A stretch of DNA of 64,000 nt from assembly GCA_041397765.1 (NCBI GenBank), contig JAWKWA010000005.1, positions 1 to 64,000 of the forward strand, given 5' to 3'. This DNA is from JAWKWA01 sp041397765. Its GTDB lineage: Bacteria > Pseudomonadota > Alphaproteobacteria > Rhizobiales > Hyphomicrobiaceae. Positions within the stretch are counted from its first letter, which is position 1; each line of letters begins with the position of its first letter. A model generated the notes under the pieces. It saw only the letters and a list, made by a program, of their open reading frames with translations, was not told the origin of the DNA and searched no databases. Position numbers and translations under genes: made by a program. Of this stretch, positions 1-9,870 are shown one piece after another.

Positions 1-84
1 AGGCGAGTCATGCGTCGCCCGCCGTGAGACTTTCGGCGGGATGACATGAGCAACCAACCAAACCAAGTTGAGAAGGATCAGGTC

Positions 85-351
85 ATGACGACTCTCTGGA
101 ACCGTCGGAACGTGTTCGGTGTCGCGCTCGGCGTTGCGCTGGCGGCGTTGACCTCGGTGGTCTCTGGCCCGGCCCGCGCGGCCGACGACAAGCCCTGCTC
201 GGCCGCCTTCACCGATCTCGACAAGAACGGCGATGGCATGATCTCGCAGGACGAGGCGAGCGATGCGCTGAAGGGCGCATGGTCGACCGCCGACGCCAAT
301 GGCGACGGTCAGGTCTCGGCCGCCGAATACGACGCCTGCGCGAAGATGTAG
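85..351 (+). CDS. Small exported EF-hand protein
   Basis: About 88 residues. An N-terminal hydrophobic stretch ending in ARA-A looks like a Sec signal peptide, so the mature protein should be periplasmic. Two EF-hand calcium loops follow, DLDKNGDGMISQDE and TADANGDGQVSAAE, with the expected Asp, Asn, Gly and Glu positions. I chose the ATG at 85 because a GAGAAGGA ribosome site lies just upstream and the signal peptide then starts normally. An in-frame ATG at 46 would add 13 polar residues. Role: calcium binding, partner unknown. It converges on mfd. Confidence 0.75.
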   Translation: MTTLWNRRNVFGVALGVALAALTSVVSGPARAADDKPCSAAFTDLDKNGDGMISQDEASDALKGAWSTADANGDGQVSAAEYDACAKM

Positions 352-376
352 TCGCGCAACGCCTCTGTTTCACGCT

Positions 377-412
377 GTCGCCCCGCATGCGCTCCGGCAC
401 ATGCGGGGCGAC
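377..412. terminator. Hairpin between the EF-hand gene and mfd
   Basis: A perfect 13-bp inverted repeat, GTCGCCCCGCATG and its complement, closes a 10-base loop between two convergent genes. No clear T tract follows on either side, so it is a probable bidirectional stem terminator judged on position and stem strength only. Confidence 0.5.
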
Positions 413-449
413 GTCGTCGAGGGCCCAGGGATGAGGCACGTGCTCGGCT

Positions 450-3400
450 TCAGCGTTTGCGTCCCGGCCACGGCCGCGCCGGCTTGCCCGACTTGCGCGG
501 CGGCACATAGGGGCGTTGCGGCGGCATCGGCTTCGCCTTCGGCTGCATGACGCTCGGCGGGATCTTGAGCGCGCCGGCCGTCTTGTCGGGCTTGGGTGCC
601 TCGGCGATCTCGGCGAGTTTGCGCGCGAGTGCACGCGTGTTCTTCAGCCGCCACTCCGCCGTATCCCATTCGCCCTTGGCGACGAGCTTGCCGTCACCCT
701 GCAGACGCGCCCAGTCGGCATTCTCCTCGACATAGGCGATCAGCCCCTCGGGATTTGCGAACACCTTGTTGCGGAACGACAGCACCGCGCCCTTCGGTCC
801 GGCGTCGATCTGCGCGATGTTGGCGCGCCGGCAATAGGCCTTGATCTCGACGATCTCGAGCAGGTGCCGCACCTCCTCGGGAAGCGCGCCGAAGCGGTCG
901 ACGAGCTCGGCCGCGAACGCATCGATGTCGGCACGCTCGGCGATCGTCGAAAGCCGGCGGTAGAGCCCGAGCCTGAGATCGAGATCGCTCACATAGCTCT
1001 CGGGGATCAGCACCGCCGTGCCGAGCGAGATCTGCGGGCTCCACTGGTCCTCGATCTCGGCCTCGACGCCGCCCTTCAGTTGCGCGATCGCCTCCTCGAG
1101 CATCTGCTGGTAGAGCTCGTAGCCGACCTCGCGGATGTGGCCGGACTGTTCCTCGCCGAGCAGGTTGCCGGCTCCGCGGATGTCGAGGTCGTGGCTGGCG
1201 AGCGCGAAACCGGCGCCCAGCGTGTCGAGCGACTGCAGCACCTTCAGCCGCTTGTCCGCCCCCTCCGTCAACCGCTTGTCGGCGGGAATGGTGAAATAGG
1301 CATAGGCGCGCTGCTTGGAGCGCCCGACGCGGCCGCGCAACTGGTAGAGCTGGGCAAGGCCGAGCCGGTCGGCACGATGCACGACGAGCGTGTTGGCACG
1401 CGGGATGTCGAGCCCCGATTCGACGATCGTCGTCGACAGCAGCACGTCGTACTGGCCGTCGTAGAAGCCGTTCATGATGTCGTCGAGCTGGCCGGGCGGC
1501 ATCTGCCCGTGCGCGCGCACCACCTTCAGCTCCGGCACCATCTCGGCGAGGAATTCCGCGACGCTGTCGAGATCGGAGATGCGCGGGCAGACATAGAAGG
1601 ATTGCCCGCCGCGCAGCCGCTCGCGCAACAGCGCCTCGCGCAGGATCAGCGGATCGAACGGCGTGACGAAGGTGCGCACGGCGAGCCGGTCGACCGGCGG
1701 CGTGGTGATGAGCGAGAGCTCGCGCACGCCCGACAAGGCGAGCTGCAGCGTGCGCGGTATCGGCGTTGCCGTCAGCGTCAGCACATGCACGTCCTCGCGA
1801 AGCTGCTTCAGCCGCTCCTTGTGCTGCACGCCGAAATGCTGCTCCTCGTCGATGATGATGAGGCCGAGATTCTTGAAGTCGATGCCCTTGCCGAGCAGCG
1901 CATGCGTGCCGACGACGATGTCGACACGGCCGTCCTTTGAGGCCTCTTTCACCTCCGTCAGCTCCTTGTGGCTGACGAGACGGGAGGCCTGGGCGATGCG
2001 CACCGGCAGGCCCTTGAAGCGCTGCGTGAAGGTGGCGAAGTGCTGGCGGCAGAGCAGCGTCGTCGGCACCACGACCGCGACCTGCTTGCCCGACATGGCG
2101 GCGATGAAGGCGGCCCGCAGCGCCACCTCGGTCTTGCCGAAGCCGACATCGCCGCACACCAGCCGGTCCATCGGTCGGCCCGACGCCAGATCCTCGCGCA
2201 CCGCCTCGATGGAGGCGGCCTGGTCCTCCGTCTCCTCGTGTGGGAAGAGCGCGGCGAATTCCTCCAGCACGCCTTCGCTGGTCTCGACCACCGGCGCGGT
2301 CTTCAGAAGCCGCATCGCCGCGACTTTGATCAGCTCGTCGGCGATGGCGCGGATGCGGCTCTTCATGCGCGCCTTGCGCGCCTGCCAGGCGGCGCCGCCC
2401 AGCCGGTCGAGCTGCACCGTCTCCCCGTCCGAGCCGTAGCGCGACAGCAGCTCGATGTTCTCGACCGGCAGATAGAGCCGGTCGCCGCCGTGATACTGCA
2501 ACTCGAGGCAGTCGTGCGGCGCACCGAGCGCCTCGATCGTCTTCAGTCCGACGAAGCGGCCGATGCCGTGATCGACATGGACGACGAGATCGCCCGCCGA
2601 CAGGCTCGCCGCCTCCGACAGGACGTCGCTCGCCTTGCGCTGCTTGCGCCGCTTGCGCACCAGCCTGTCGCCGAGGATGTCCTCCTCCGCGATGATGGCG
2701 AACTCGGGCGCCTCCAGGCCATGGTCGAGGCCGAGCACCGCAAAGCCGGTGATGCCGCGGCCGAGCTTCTCGGCCTCCGTCCAGCTTTCGACCTTCTCGA
2801 TGTCGCCGAGCCCGTGCTCGCCGAGCAGATGTCCGAGGCGCTCGCGGGCGCCCGGTGTCCAGGCCGCCACCACCACGCGCTTGCCGCGCTTCTCCAGGTC
2901 GCGGATGTGCCCGACCACGGCGTCGAACAGGTTGATGCCCTCCGCGGCGCGCTCGGCGGCGAAATTGCGTCCGGTGCGGCCGCGCATGGAGATCTGCGCG
3001 ACGCGGCCCGCCCCTTCGGGCTGCTCGAAAGGCGAAAAGCGGCGCACGTCCTGGCCGGCGAGGATCATCCGCCATTCGCGCTCGTCGAGATAGAGCAGGC
3101 GCGGCGGCAGCGGCTTGTAGGGCGCCGCCCCGAAGGTCGCCGTCTCCAGCGCCTCGACCCGCGCCTGGTAGTGGTCGGCGATCTGCTCGAAGCGCTGCTG
3201 GATGCCGTCCTCGGCGAGATGATCGAGCGAGATCGTCGCCTCGGGCAGGTAGTCGAGGAGCGTCTCGAGCGCGCCCTTTTCCGCCCGGCCGTCTTCGCCG
3301 GCGATGTCGCCGCTGTGGAAAAGCGGAAGCCAGTGCTCCTCGCCGTGGAAGCGCTGGCCGGCGCTCACCGATTCATAGAGCGGGTCCTCCGAGGTGACCG

Positions 3401-4148
3401 CGCCGAACAGCGTCACGTAGTTCTGCCGGAACTGCGATGTCGCGGTCTCGCCCGACACCACCTCGCTCACTGGCAGCAGCGTCAGGCGCTCGATCGGCCG
3501 TGTCGTGCGCTGCGTCTCGGGATCGAACGGCTTCATCGTCTCCAGCGTGTCGCCGAAGAAGTCGAGCCGGACCGGATTGGCGCGTCCGGGCGCAAAGAGG
3601 TCGAGGATACCGCCGCGCACCGCATATTCGCCGCGCTCCATCACCGTGCTGGTGCGCCGGTAGCCGGCTGCCTCGAGCCGCCGCGTCAGGTCGGCGAGAT
3701 CGACCACATTGCCGGGCGCCAGGTTGCGGATCATGGCCTTGATGAACCGCCGCGGCACCACGCGCTGCAGCATGGCGTTGACCGTCGTCAGCAGGACGAG
3801 CGGTCCCCGGCGCTTTCCCGCCGCCAGACGTGCGAGCGCAGCGAGGCGGCGCGCGACGATGTCGGGCTGCGGCGAGACGCGGTCGTAGGGCACGCAGTCC
3901 CAGGCCGGATAGGCGATCACCGTGAGGTCGGGCGCGAAGAATTTCAGCGCCGTCTCCAGCACTTCGAGCCGCCGGTCGTCTCGGGCGACATGGATGACCG
4001 GCTTCTGCTCGGCGCCCTCGCGCGCCATGCCGGCGAGCACCAGCGCGTCCAGCCCCTCCGGCGCTCCGGCGATCAGGATGTCGCGGGGACCGCGCGGGGT
4101 CGCCGGCGCCGCGACGCCCGGCCTGTCGTCCCGACTGTCGTCGTGCAT
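450..4148 (-). CDS. mfd: Transcription-repair coupling factor Mfd
   Basis: ATP-driven translocase that removes RNA polymerase stalled at DNA lesions and recruits UvrA. At about 1232 residues it matches the family. The order is a UvrB-like N-terminal module, an RNA-polymerase interaction domain near residue 500, and a RecG-like motor with Walker A GDVGFGKTE near residue 668 and DEEQ near 766. A TRCF C-terminal domain and a basic proline-rich tail end it. The ATG at 4148 has a GGAA site six bases upstream and lies 13 bases after sdhE. The ATG at 4178 would overlap sdhE by 17 bases. The sdhE–mfd pair with divergent recG is common in Rhizobiales. Confidence 0.97.
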   Translation of the reverse strand: MHDDSRDDRPGVAAPATPRGPRDILIAGAPEGLDALVLAGMAREGAEQKPVIHVARDDRRLEVLETALKFFAPDLTVIAYPAWDCVPYDRVSPQPDIVARRLAALARLAAGKRRGPLVLLTTVNAMLQRVVPRRFIKAMIRNLAPGNVVDLADLTRRLEAAGYRRTSTVMERGEYAVRGGILDLFAPGRANPVRLDFFGDTLETMKPFDPETQRTTRPIERLTLLPVSEVVSGETATSQFRQNYVTLFGAVTSEDPLYESVSAGQRFHGEEHWLPLFHSGDIAGEDGRAEKGALETLLDYLPEATISLDHLAEDGIQQRFEQIADHYQARVEALETATFGAAPYKPLPPRLLYLDEREWRMILAGQDVRRFSPFEQPEGAGRVAQISMRGRTGRNFAAERAAEGINLFDAVVGHIRDLEKRGKRVVVAAWTPGARERLGHLLGEHGLGDIEKVESWTEAEKLGRGITGFAVLGLDHGLEAPEFAIIAEEDILGDRLVRKRRKQRKASDVLSEAASLSAGDLVVHVDHGIGRFVGLKTIEALGAPHDCLELQYHGGDRLYLPVENIELLSRYGSDGETVQLDRLGGAAWQARKARMKSRIRAIADELIKVAAMRLLKTAPVVETSEGVLEEFAALFPHEETEDQAASIEAVREDLASGRPMDRLVCGDVGFGKTEVALRAAFIAAMSGKQVAVVVPTTLLCRQHFATFTQRFKGLPVRIAQASRLVSHKELTEVKEASKDGRVDIVVGTHALLGKGIDFKNLGLIIIDEEQHFGVQHKERLKQLREDVHVLTLTATPIPRTLQLALSGVRELSLITTPPVDRLAVRTFVTPFDPLILREALLRERLRGGQSFYVCPRISDLDSVAEFLAEMVPELKVVRAHGQMPPGQLDDIMNGFYDGQYDVLLSTTIVESGLDIPRANTLVVHRADRLGLAQLYQLRGRVGRSKQRAYAYFTIPADKRLTEGADKRLKVLQSLDTLGAGFALASHDLDIRGAGNLLGEEQSGHIREVGYELYQQMLEEAIAQLKGGVEAEIEDQWSPQISLGTAVLIPESYVSDLDLRLGLYRRLSTIAERADIDAFAAELVDRFGALPEEVRHLLEIVEIKAYCRRANIAQIDAGPKGAVLSFRNKVFANPEGLIAYVEENADWARLQGDGKLVAKGEWDTAEWRLKNTRALARKLAEIAEAPKPDKTAGALKIPPSVMQPKAKPMPPQRPYVPPRKSGKPARPWPGRKR

Positions 4149-4161
4149 GGCGCGTTCCGGT

Positions 4162-4440
4162 TCAGTGGTCGAGCCCATGGAAGCGCCTGAGCTCGGCGAT
4201 GAGGCCGGCGAATTCCGGCTCGTTGAGGTCGGCGGGCGTGAGGATCCAGTGCTGGATCTCCGGGTCGGGACGCTCGATCAGCGCCTCGACGAGATCGAGC
4301 GCCGCCGCATCCATGCCGGCGATCCGCGTCTCGACGAAGCGGCCGAGCAGCCAGTCCATCTCCTTGGTGCCGCGGTGCTGCGCCCGGTAGAGGGCCCGCC
4401 GCCGCCGCGTGTCGATGGTCTCGCCCGTCCCCTCGCTCAT
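4162..4440 (-). CDS. sdhE: FAD assembly factor SdhE
   Basis: A 92-residue protein of the SdhE/YgfY/Sdh5 family, which promotes covalent attachment of FAD to the succinate dehydrogenase flavoprotein. The family signature HRGTKEMD, carrying the conserved RGxxE motif, lies near residues 22–29, followed by the small all-helical fold. The ATG at 4440 has an AGGG very close upstream, and an ATG at 4449 would add three residues. It is transcribed with mfd just downstream and is divergent from recG. Confidence 0.92.
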   Translation of the reverse strand: MSEGTGETIDTRRRRALYRAQHRGTKEMDWLLGRFVETRIAGMDAAALDLVEALIERPDPEIQHWILTPADLNEPEFAGLIAELRRFHGLDH

Positions 4441-4739
4441 CCCTGTCATCCCGAGGGCAATGGCCGGTGCCGGCCGCGGCGGCCGCCGTGCGCGCCCATT
4501 CCGTTGCCTGGCCGCCGGCGGACCTGCGCCTTGACGGCCGATGCCCGACCCCGCCAACTTCCGGCGGTCGTGTGGTATAGCGCCGCCGGGCCGGCCTGTC
4601 AGCACGAGATCGGGGCGGCGGCCCGGTCGGCGGTCGCAAAGGGACGCTCCGGTCCCTCGTCGCCTGCCCGCCATGAGTTGAACCCGATCCGCGCGCTGCC
4701 GCGCCGGGGCTGTCTGGATCAAACGAGGATGCGACCGGC
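4441..4739. other. Divergent intergenic region sdhE/recG
   Basis: About 300 bases that must contain the promoters of the sdhE–mfd operon and of recG. No convincing paired −35/−10 boxes, repeat or small gene could be recognised. A GAGGA lies about 11 bases before the recG ATG. Confidence 0.4.
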
Positions 4740-6851
4740 ATGCGCCCATCCCATCTCGCACCGCTGTTTGCGAGCGCGCGCAGCCTGGATGGCGTCGGGC
4801 CGCGCATCGAGGCCTTCCTGAAGCGGGCGCTCAGTCTGCCCGGCCAGGTCGCCGAGCCGCGCGTGCTCGACCTCATCTGGCACACCCCGACCGGCGTCGT
4901 AGACCGCCGCGCCGAGCCCGAGATCGCCGAGGCCGTGCCCGGCACGATCGCCACCTTGAAGGTGACAGTGCTGCGCCATCGCGCGCCCCCGGCCTCCAGC
5001 AAGGCCCCCTACTCGGTGATGTGCGAGGACCATTCCGGCCGCCTCGAGATCGTCTTTTTCCATGTCGACCGCCGGCATGTCGAGCGCATGCTCCCGGTCG
5101 GCGCCGAGCGCCATGTCAGCGGCCGTGTCGAGCGCTATGCCGACCGCATCCAGATGATGCACCCCGACTATATCGTCGCCCCGGAGGCGATCGAGACGCT
5201 GCCCAAGCTCGAGCCCGTCTATCCGCTGACCGCCGGGCTCTCGGGCAAGGTGCTCGCCAAGGCGATCGGCCAGGCGCTGATGCGGCTGCCCTCGCTGCCC
5301 GAATGGCAGGACGGCGAGCTGCAGCGGCGCGCCGGTTATCCCTCCTTCGCCGAGGCGGTGCGCCACCTGCACCGGCCCGAGGATCCCGCCGACATCTCGA
5401 CCGCGAGCCCGTTCTGGCAGCGCCTCGCCTATGATGAGCTGCTCGCCGGCCAGCTCGCCCTCGCCCTCGTGCGCCAGAGCAACCGCGCCGCCCGCGGCCG
5501 CTCGATCACCGGCGACGGCTCGGTCCGCGCCCGCATCGAAAAGGCCGTACCTTTCGCCCTCACCGCGAGCCAGCGCCGCGCCCTCGAGGAGATCTATGCC
5601 GACATCGCCGCTCCCCATCGCATGCTGCGCCTGCTCCAGGGCGATGTCGGCTCGGGCAAGACGGTCGTGGCGCTGATGGCCATGGGCCTCGCCATCGAGG
5701 CGGGCACCCAGGGCGCGCTGATGGCGCCGACCGAGGTGCTCGCCCGCCAGCATCACGAGACCATCGCCCCCCTCGCCGAGGCCGCCGGCCTGAAGGTCGG
5801 CCTCCTCACCGGCCGCGAGAAGGGCCGCGCCCGCAAGGAGGTGCTCGCCCGCCTCCTGGCCGGCGACATCGACATCCTGATCGGCACCCACGCGCTCTTC
5901 CAGGAGGACGTCGTCTATCGGGATCTCGGCCTTGCCGTCATCGACGAGCAGCACCGTTTCGGCGTCCAGCAGCGTCTCGCCCTCCAGGCCAAGGGCGGCC
6001 CTCTCGGCGCCAGCGTGCTGTTCATGACGGCGACGCCCATCCCGCGCACCCTGCTGATGACCCACTATGGCGATCTCGATGTGTCGCGCCTCACCGAGAA
6101 GCCGGCGGGTCGCAAGCCCGTGACGACGGTCGCCATCCCGACCGAGCGGCTCGAGGAAGTGCTCGGCGCCATGGGCCGTGCGCTCGCCACCGGCGCCCAG
6201 GTCTATTGGGTCTGTCCCCTCGTCGAGGGCTCCGACAAGCTCGAGCTTGCCGCCGCCGAGGAGCGCTTCGCCCATCTGAAGCAGCATTTCGGCGACCGCG
6301 TCGGCATGGTGCACGGCCAGATGAAGGGCCATGAGAAGGATCAGGTCATGGCCGCCTTCTCGGCCGGCGATCTGGCCATCCTCGTCTCGACCACGGTGAT
6401 CGAGGTCGGTGTCAACGTGCCGAACGCCTCGGTCATGATCATCGAGCATGCCGAGCGCTTCGGCCTCGCCCAGCTCCACCAGCTTCGCGGCCGGGTCGGG
6501 CGCGGCAGCCGGCAATCCTCCTGCATCCTGTTCTACCAGGGGCCGCTCGGCGCCACGGCCCGCGCGCGGCTCGAGACCATGCGCGACACCGAGGACGGCT
6601 TCGTCATCGCCGAGGAGGACCTGAAGCTGCGCGGTGGCGGGGAACTGCTCGGCACGCGCCAGTCGGGAGCGCCCGAGTTCCGCATCGCCGAGGTGCCGAA
6701 CGTCGCCGAGCTGCTCGCCACCGCCCGCCAGGACGCCGCCCTCGTGCTCGAGCAGGATCCCCGTCTCACCGGCCTGCGCGGCGAGGCGCTGCGCCAGCTG
6801 CTCTATCTCTTCGAATGCGACGAGGCGATCCGCCTGTTCCGCTCGGGCTGA
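4740..6851 (+). CDS. recG: ATP-dependent DNA helicase RecG
   Basis: Branch-migration helicase that regresses stalled forks and processes Holliday junctions. It has 703 residues, normal for RecG. An N-terminal wedge/OB domain covers roughly residues 60–165. Walker A GDVGSGKT is near residue 301 and DEQHRFGVQQR near 401. Motif VI, QLRGRVGRG, follows, and the C-terminus is typical. It converges with the DUF502 gene, with only 16 bases between their stop codons. Confidence 0.97.
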   Translation: MRPSHLAPLFASARSLDGVGPRIEAFLKRALSLPGQVAEPRVLDLIWHTPTGVVDRRAEPEIAEAVPGTIATLKVTVLRHRAPPASSKAPYSVMCEDHSGRLEIVFFHVDRRHVERMLPVGAERHVSGRVERYADRIQMMHPDYIVAPEAIETLPKLEPVYPLTAGLSGKVLAKAIGQALMRLPSLPEWQDGELQRRAGYPSFAEAVRHLHRPEDPADISTASPFWQRLAYDELLAGQLALALVRQSNRAARGRSITGDGSVRARIEKAVPFALTASQRRALEEIYADIAAPHRMLRLLQGDVGSGKTVVALMAMGLAIEAGTQGALMAPTEVLARQHHETIAPLAEAAGLKVGLLTGREKGRARKEVLARLLAGDIDILIGTHALFQEDVVYRDLGLAVIDEQHRFGVQQRLALQAKGGPLGASVLFMTATPIPRTLLMTHYGDLDVSRLTEKPAGRKPVTTVAIPTERLEEVLGAMGRALATGAQVYWVCPLVEGSDKLELAAAEERFAHLKQHFGDRVGMVHGQMKGHEKDQVMAAFSAGDLAILVSTTVIEVGVNVPNASVMIIEHAERFGLAQLHQLRGRVGRGSRQSSCILFYQGPLGATARARLETMRDTEDGFVIAEEDLKLRGGGELLGTRQSGAPEFRIAEVPNVAELLATARQDAALVLEQDPRLTGLRGEALRQLLYLFECDEAIRLFRSG

Positions 6852-6867
6852 GATCCAAGGAGCGGCG

Positions 6868-7704
6868 TCAGGAGCCCGGCGCCTGCTGACCGCGCAGGCG
6901 GCCCTCGGCTGCGAGCTTCTCGACACCGGTCTTGTCGAGCGCGCCGTTGAACTCGGGCGTGATGAGGCCGGCCGAGATGACGAGCTTGGCGGCATCCTCG
7001 ATCTTCATGTCGAGCTCGATGACCTCGTTGCGCGGCACGTAGATCAGATAGCCGGTGGTCGGGTTCGGCGTGCAGGGCAGGAAGGCGCACACCGTCGGCT
7101 CGCCCGTTCCCAGCCTCGCGTCGACCTCGCCCTTGCTTTCGCCGGCGATGAAGACGATCGACCACATGCCCTTGCGCGGAAACTCGACGAGCGCCACTTT
7201 CTGGAACGACGAGCCGCTCTGCGACAGCACCGTCTCGAAGATCTGCTTCAGCCCGTTGTAAACGTTGCGCACCACCGGCATGCGGTTGAGCATCATCTCG
7301 CCATAGGAGACGATGGTCCGGCCGAGCAGGTTGGCGGTCAGCGCGCCGATCACCGTGAGGCCGATGATGGCGAACAGCAGGCCGATGCCGGGGATCTGGT
7401 CCTGCAGGCCGCTCGGCAGCGAGTAGCCCTCCGGCAGGTAGCGCCGGATCCAGTCGAGCAGGTCCGGCATCAGCGGTTTCACCCAGGCGTCGACCAGATT
7501 GACGAACCACCAGACGATGTTGACCGTGATGGCGAGCGGCCCGACGATGATGAGGCCGGTGAGGAAGTAGTTCCTGAGCCGCGCGCCGAGCTGCAGCCGC
7601 CGCGGCGCCGTCTCCGGGCTCGCGAGCTTGGCGAGCGGCGCCTCGAGCGCTTCGCCCACGCTTTGCCGCTCACCGTGGCGGCGATGGTCTTTGTCGGAAT
7701 GCAT
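6868..7704 (-). CDS. DUF502 family membrane protein
   Basis: 278 residues. After a basic N-terminus there are two strong hydrophobic segments, about residues 47–77 and 110–133, followed by a soluble C-terminal domain that contains the family's LPCTPNPTTGY-type motif. It is an inner-membrane protein of the DUF502 family with no established biochemical role. Position next to recG and near glmS matches other Rhizobiales. The C-terminal tail is charged and variable. Confidence 0.85.
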   Translation of the reverse strand: MHSDKDHRRHGERQSVGEALEAPLAKLASPETAPRRLQLGARLRNYFLTGLIIVGPLAITVNIVWWFVNLVDAWVKPLMPDLLDWIRRYLPEGYSLPSGLQDQIPGIGLLFAIIGLTVIGALTANLLGRTIVSYGEMMLNRMPVVRNVYNGLKQIFETVLSQSGSSFQKVALVEFPRKGMWSIVFIAGESKGEVDARLGTGEPTVCAFLPCTPNPTTGYLIYVPRNEVIELDMKIEDAAKLVISAGLITPEFNGALDKTGVEKLAAEGRLRGQQAPGS

Positions 7705-7913
7705 CGGTTCGCGCCCGCTCGCTCGTTCCGCCCCCCGCGGCCTCCCCGGCCGGTCGGTTCATGCGGAATGGGCCGCAACCGGATGACCGGCTCGGCTGGC
7801 GAAGTCTATCACGGAACTGATGGCAGGAAAGTGGAGGCGACGGGCAGGGCTCTCGCCCCGCCCCGGCCGATCAGAGCACGAGGCCGCCGGCAGGTACGCG
7901 GGCCCCGCGCGCC

Positions 7914-9575
7914 CTACCGCGCCACCAGGAAGCAGTCGACGCCGTCGCGGCGCAGCCTTGTGCAGGTCTCCAGCGCGCCACGCTCGTCGGCGAAGGGCCC
8001 GAGCTGGACGTGATAGAACGTGCCCATATTGCCGATCGGCGCGGGATAGACCTCCGTTCCCGAGGAACCGAGCGCCGCCCCGTGCTTCGCCCTGAGCTCG
8101 ACGAGGGCCGCATTGGCTTCCTCGGGGCTGCGCAGCGCCGCGATCTGCAGATGGAAGCGTCCGGCTGCCGGCGTCAGCGCGGCCACGGCCGTCTCGCCCG
8201 TTGCCGTCCCGCTGGCCGAGGCGCCGCTCGCGCCGGTCGAGGCGCGGGCCGTTGTCGTGCTCGCCGTCTCCTCGGACGTCGCCGGAGCCGACGAGCCGGC
8301 GGTCAGCCCGCCGAACAGATTGCTGAAGAACGAGCCGATCGGGTTGGTGCCGCCACCGGTCTGGCTGCCGGCGTCGCCGCCCGCGAGCCCGAGCTGGGGC
8401 GTCGATGGCGAAGTCGAGGACGAGACGTCGCTCGACCAGGTGCCGCCTCCCGACGCCGTGCCCGCCGTCGCGGCCGATGCCGACGTCGCCGCCGGCGTGC
8501 CGGTCGACCAGGAGGCCGCCGATGTCTCGGGACCGCTGTCACGGCTGAGCCATGGCAGCACTTCCGTCTCGCCACCCGTGGAGCCGGTCGTTGACGTTGC
8601 GACCGCCGTCGCGGGCGCCGCAGCGCTGCCTGAGCTCGCGGCCGCCCGCTCGACCCGCGCCTCGCGCACGATCGGCCCGTCGCGCCGCCCACCACCGCGC
8701 ATCACGATGGGGCTGCTGCTCTCGGCCGAAGCGACCGCCGTCGCCTCGCCCTGGCTCGCCCCCGAGCTCTCGCCCGAGCCCGAGAAGATGTTGCCGAAGA
8801 AATCGCCGGTTCCCGAGAAGATCGATCCGAGGCCGCCGCTGGCCGGAACCGTGGTCGTCGCCTGGCCGCCGCCCGAGGTGCTGCCCGATCCCCCGTCGGT
8901 CGACCAGCTCGAGGTCGCGGTCCGCCGCGCCGCCGCGGTGCCGGTCGCCTCGACCGCTCCCGTCGAGGCGGCGCGCGCCGCTCCCGACGTGCTGCCGCCC
9001 GGCAGGCTGGCCGAGGACAGCGAGCTCGATCCCGGCGAGGCGACGATCGAGACCGGCGCGGTCGAGACCGTCACCTTGCTCGCCGGCACGCTCTCGGCCG
9101 CGACATCGGCTTCGCTCGCGCCGGCATCGCCCGCGCCCGCACGACCGGCTGCGGCGAGATCGGAATTGGCCTTGTCGGCGAGGCCCACGGCCTTGTAGGC
9201 GGCGGCCCGGCCGCCATAGGCCTTGCGGCTCTCCTCGGGCGTCAGGCTCTTCAGCCACAGGGCATTGGTGAGGTCGGCGATCGCCTGGGCGTTCTTGCCC
9301 GACTTCTGGAAGGCGAGGCCGCGATAGAGATAGGCGCGCGCGAGGTCGGGCCCCTTCAGCGACTTGCCGGCGAGCAGTTCGGTCACCGACTTGATCGTCT
9401 GCTCGGATTTGCCCGCCTCATAGGCGCGGACCGCGGGGTCGAGCGGGCCTGCCGCGCCCGCCGGGACGCTCGCCAGGCTGAGGGCCGCCGAGACGAGTGC
9501 CGCCGCGACCACGGTCTTTCCACGGAAACGCCCGAGATCCGGCCGGCCGGCTGATCCAATTCGCTGAGCTGTCAT
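7914..9575 (-). CDS. Exported TPR and SPOR-domain protein
   Basis: About 553 residues. A signal peptide (hydrophobic run to AGAAG) is followed by helical TPR-like repeats at roughly residues 35–140. A very long Ser/Ala/Gly/Thr-rich linker of some 300 residues comes next. The C-terminal SPOR-type domain begins at GRFHLQIAALRSPEEA and ends LRRDGVDCFLVAR. SPOR domains bind septal peptidoglycan lacking stem peptides, so an envelope or division role is likely. The ATG at 9575 is preferred to an upstream GTG at 9611 because it starts the signal peptide sensibly. Confidence 0.8.
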   Translation of the reverse strand: MTAQRIGSAGRPDLGRFRGKTVVAAALVSAALSLASVPAGAAGPLDPAVRAYEAGKSEQTIKSVTELLAGKSLKGPDLARAYLYRGLAFQKSGKNAQAIADLTNALWLKSLTPEESRKAYGGRAAAYKAVGLADKANSDLAAAGRAGAGDAGASEADVAAESVPASKVTVSTAPVSIVASPGSSSLSSASLPGGSTSGAARAASTGAVEATGTAAARRTATSSWSTDGGSGSTSGGGQATTTVPASGGLGSIFSGTGDFFGNIFSGSGESSGASQGEATAVASAESSSPIVMRGGGRRDGPIVREARVERAAASSGSAAAPATAVATSTTGSTGGETEVLPWLSRDSGPETSAASWSTGTPAATSASAATAGTASGGGTWSSDVSSSTSPSTPQLGLAGGDAGSQTGGGTNPIGSFFSNLFGGLTAGSSAPATSEETASTTTARASTGASGASASGTATGETAVAALTPAAGRFHLQIAALRSPEEANAALVELRAKHGAALGSSGTEVYPAPIGNMGTFYHVQLGPFADERGALETCTRLRRDGVDCFLVAR

Positions 9576-9870
9576 CGGCCCCAATCCCACTTCGCTCTTG
9601 CGCGGCCCCACGCGCTGCTATGCGGCGTCTCGACAACGCGCGCGGCCGGCGTTGCGCAGCTCCAAAGGCGCGACATCCCACTGGCGTCGATCGCCCCGGC
9701 CCGTCTCCGTGCGAGGAGGTGCCGACGATCGGCGCCGGCGGCGGGGAGAATGCCGGAAACCCGGTTCATGTCCCGCCCGGCCGCGCCCCTTGAGGAAGCT
9801 GCGGCCGGATGCCGTCACAACTCTAGCCCTGATAGGCGATTCGGGCAATTTTGCGTGGAGTTTGTCAAGG
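9576..9870. other. Intergenic region between glmS and the SPOR gene
   Basis: 295 bases. On the minus strand a TTGACA hexamer lies just past the glmS stop (about 9865), but no good −10 box stands at the right distance, so I do not call a promoter. No terminator stem or small gene was recognised. Confidence 0.35.

Noticed and set aside
9860..9866. A TTGACA hexamer on the minus strand after glmS.
   Set aside because: No −10 box at a usable distance, and it lies about 290 bases before the next start.
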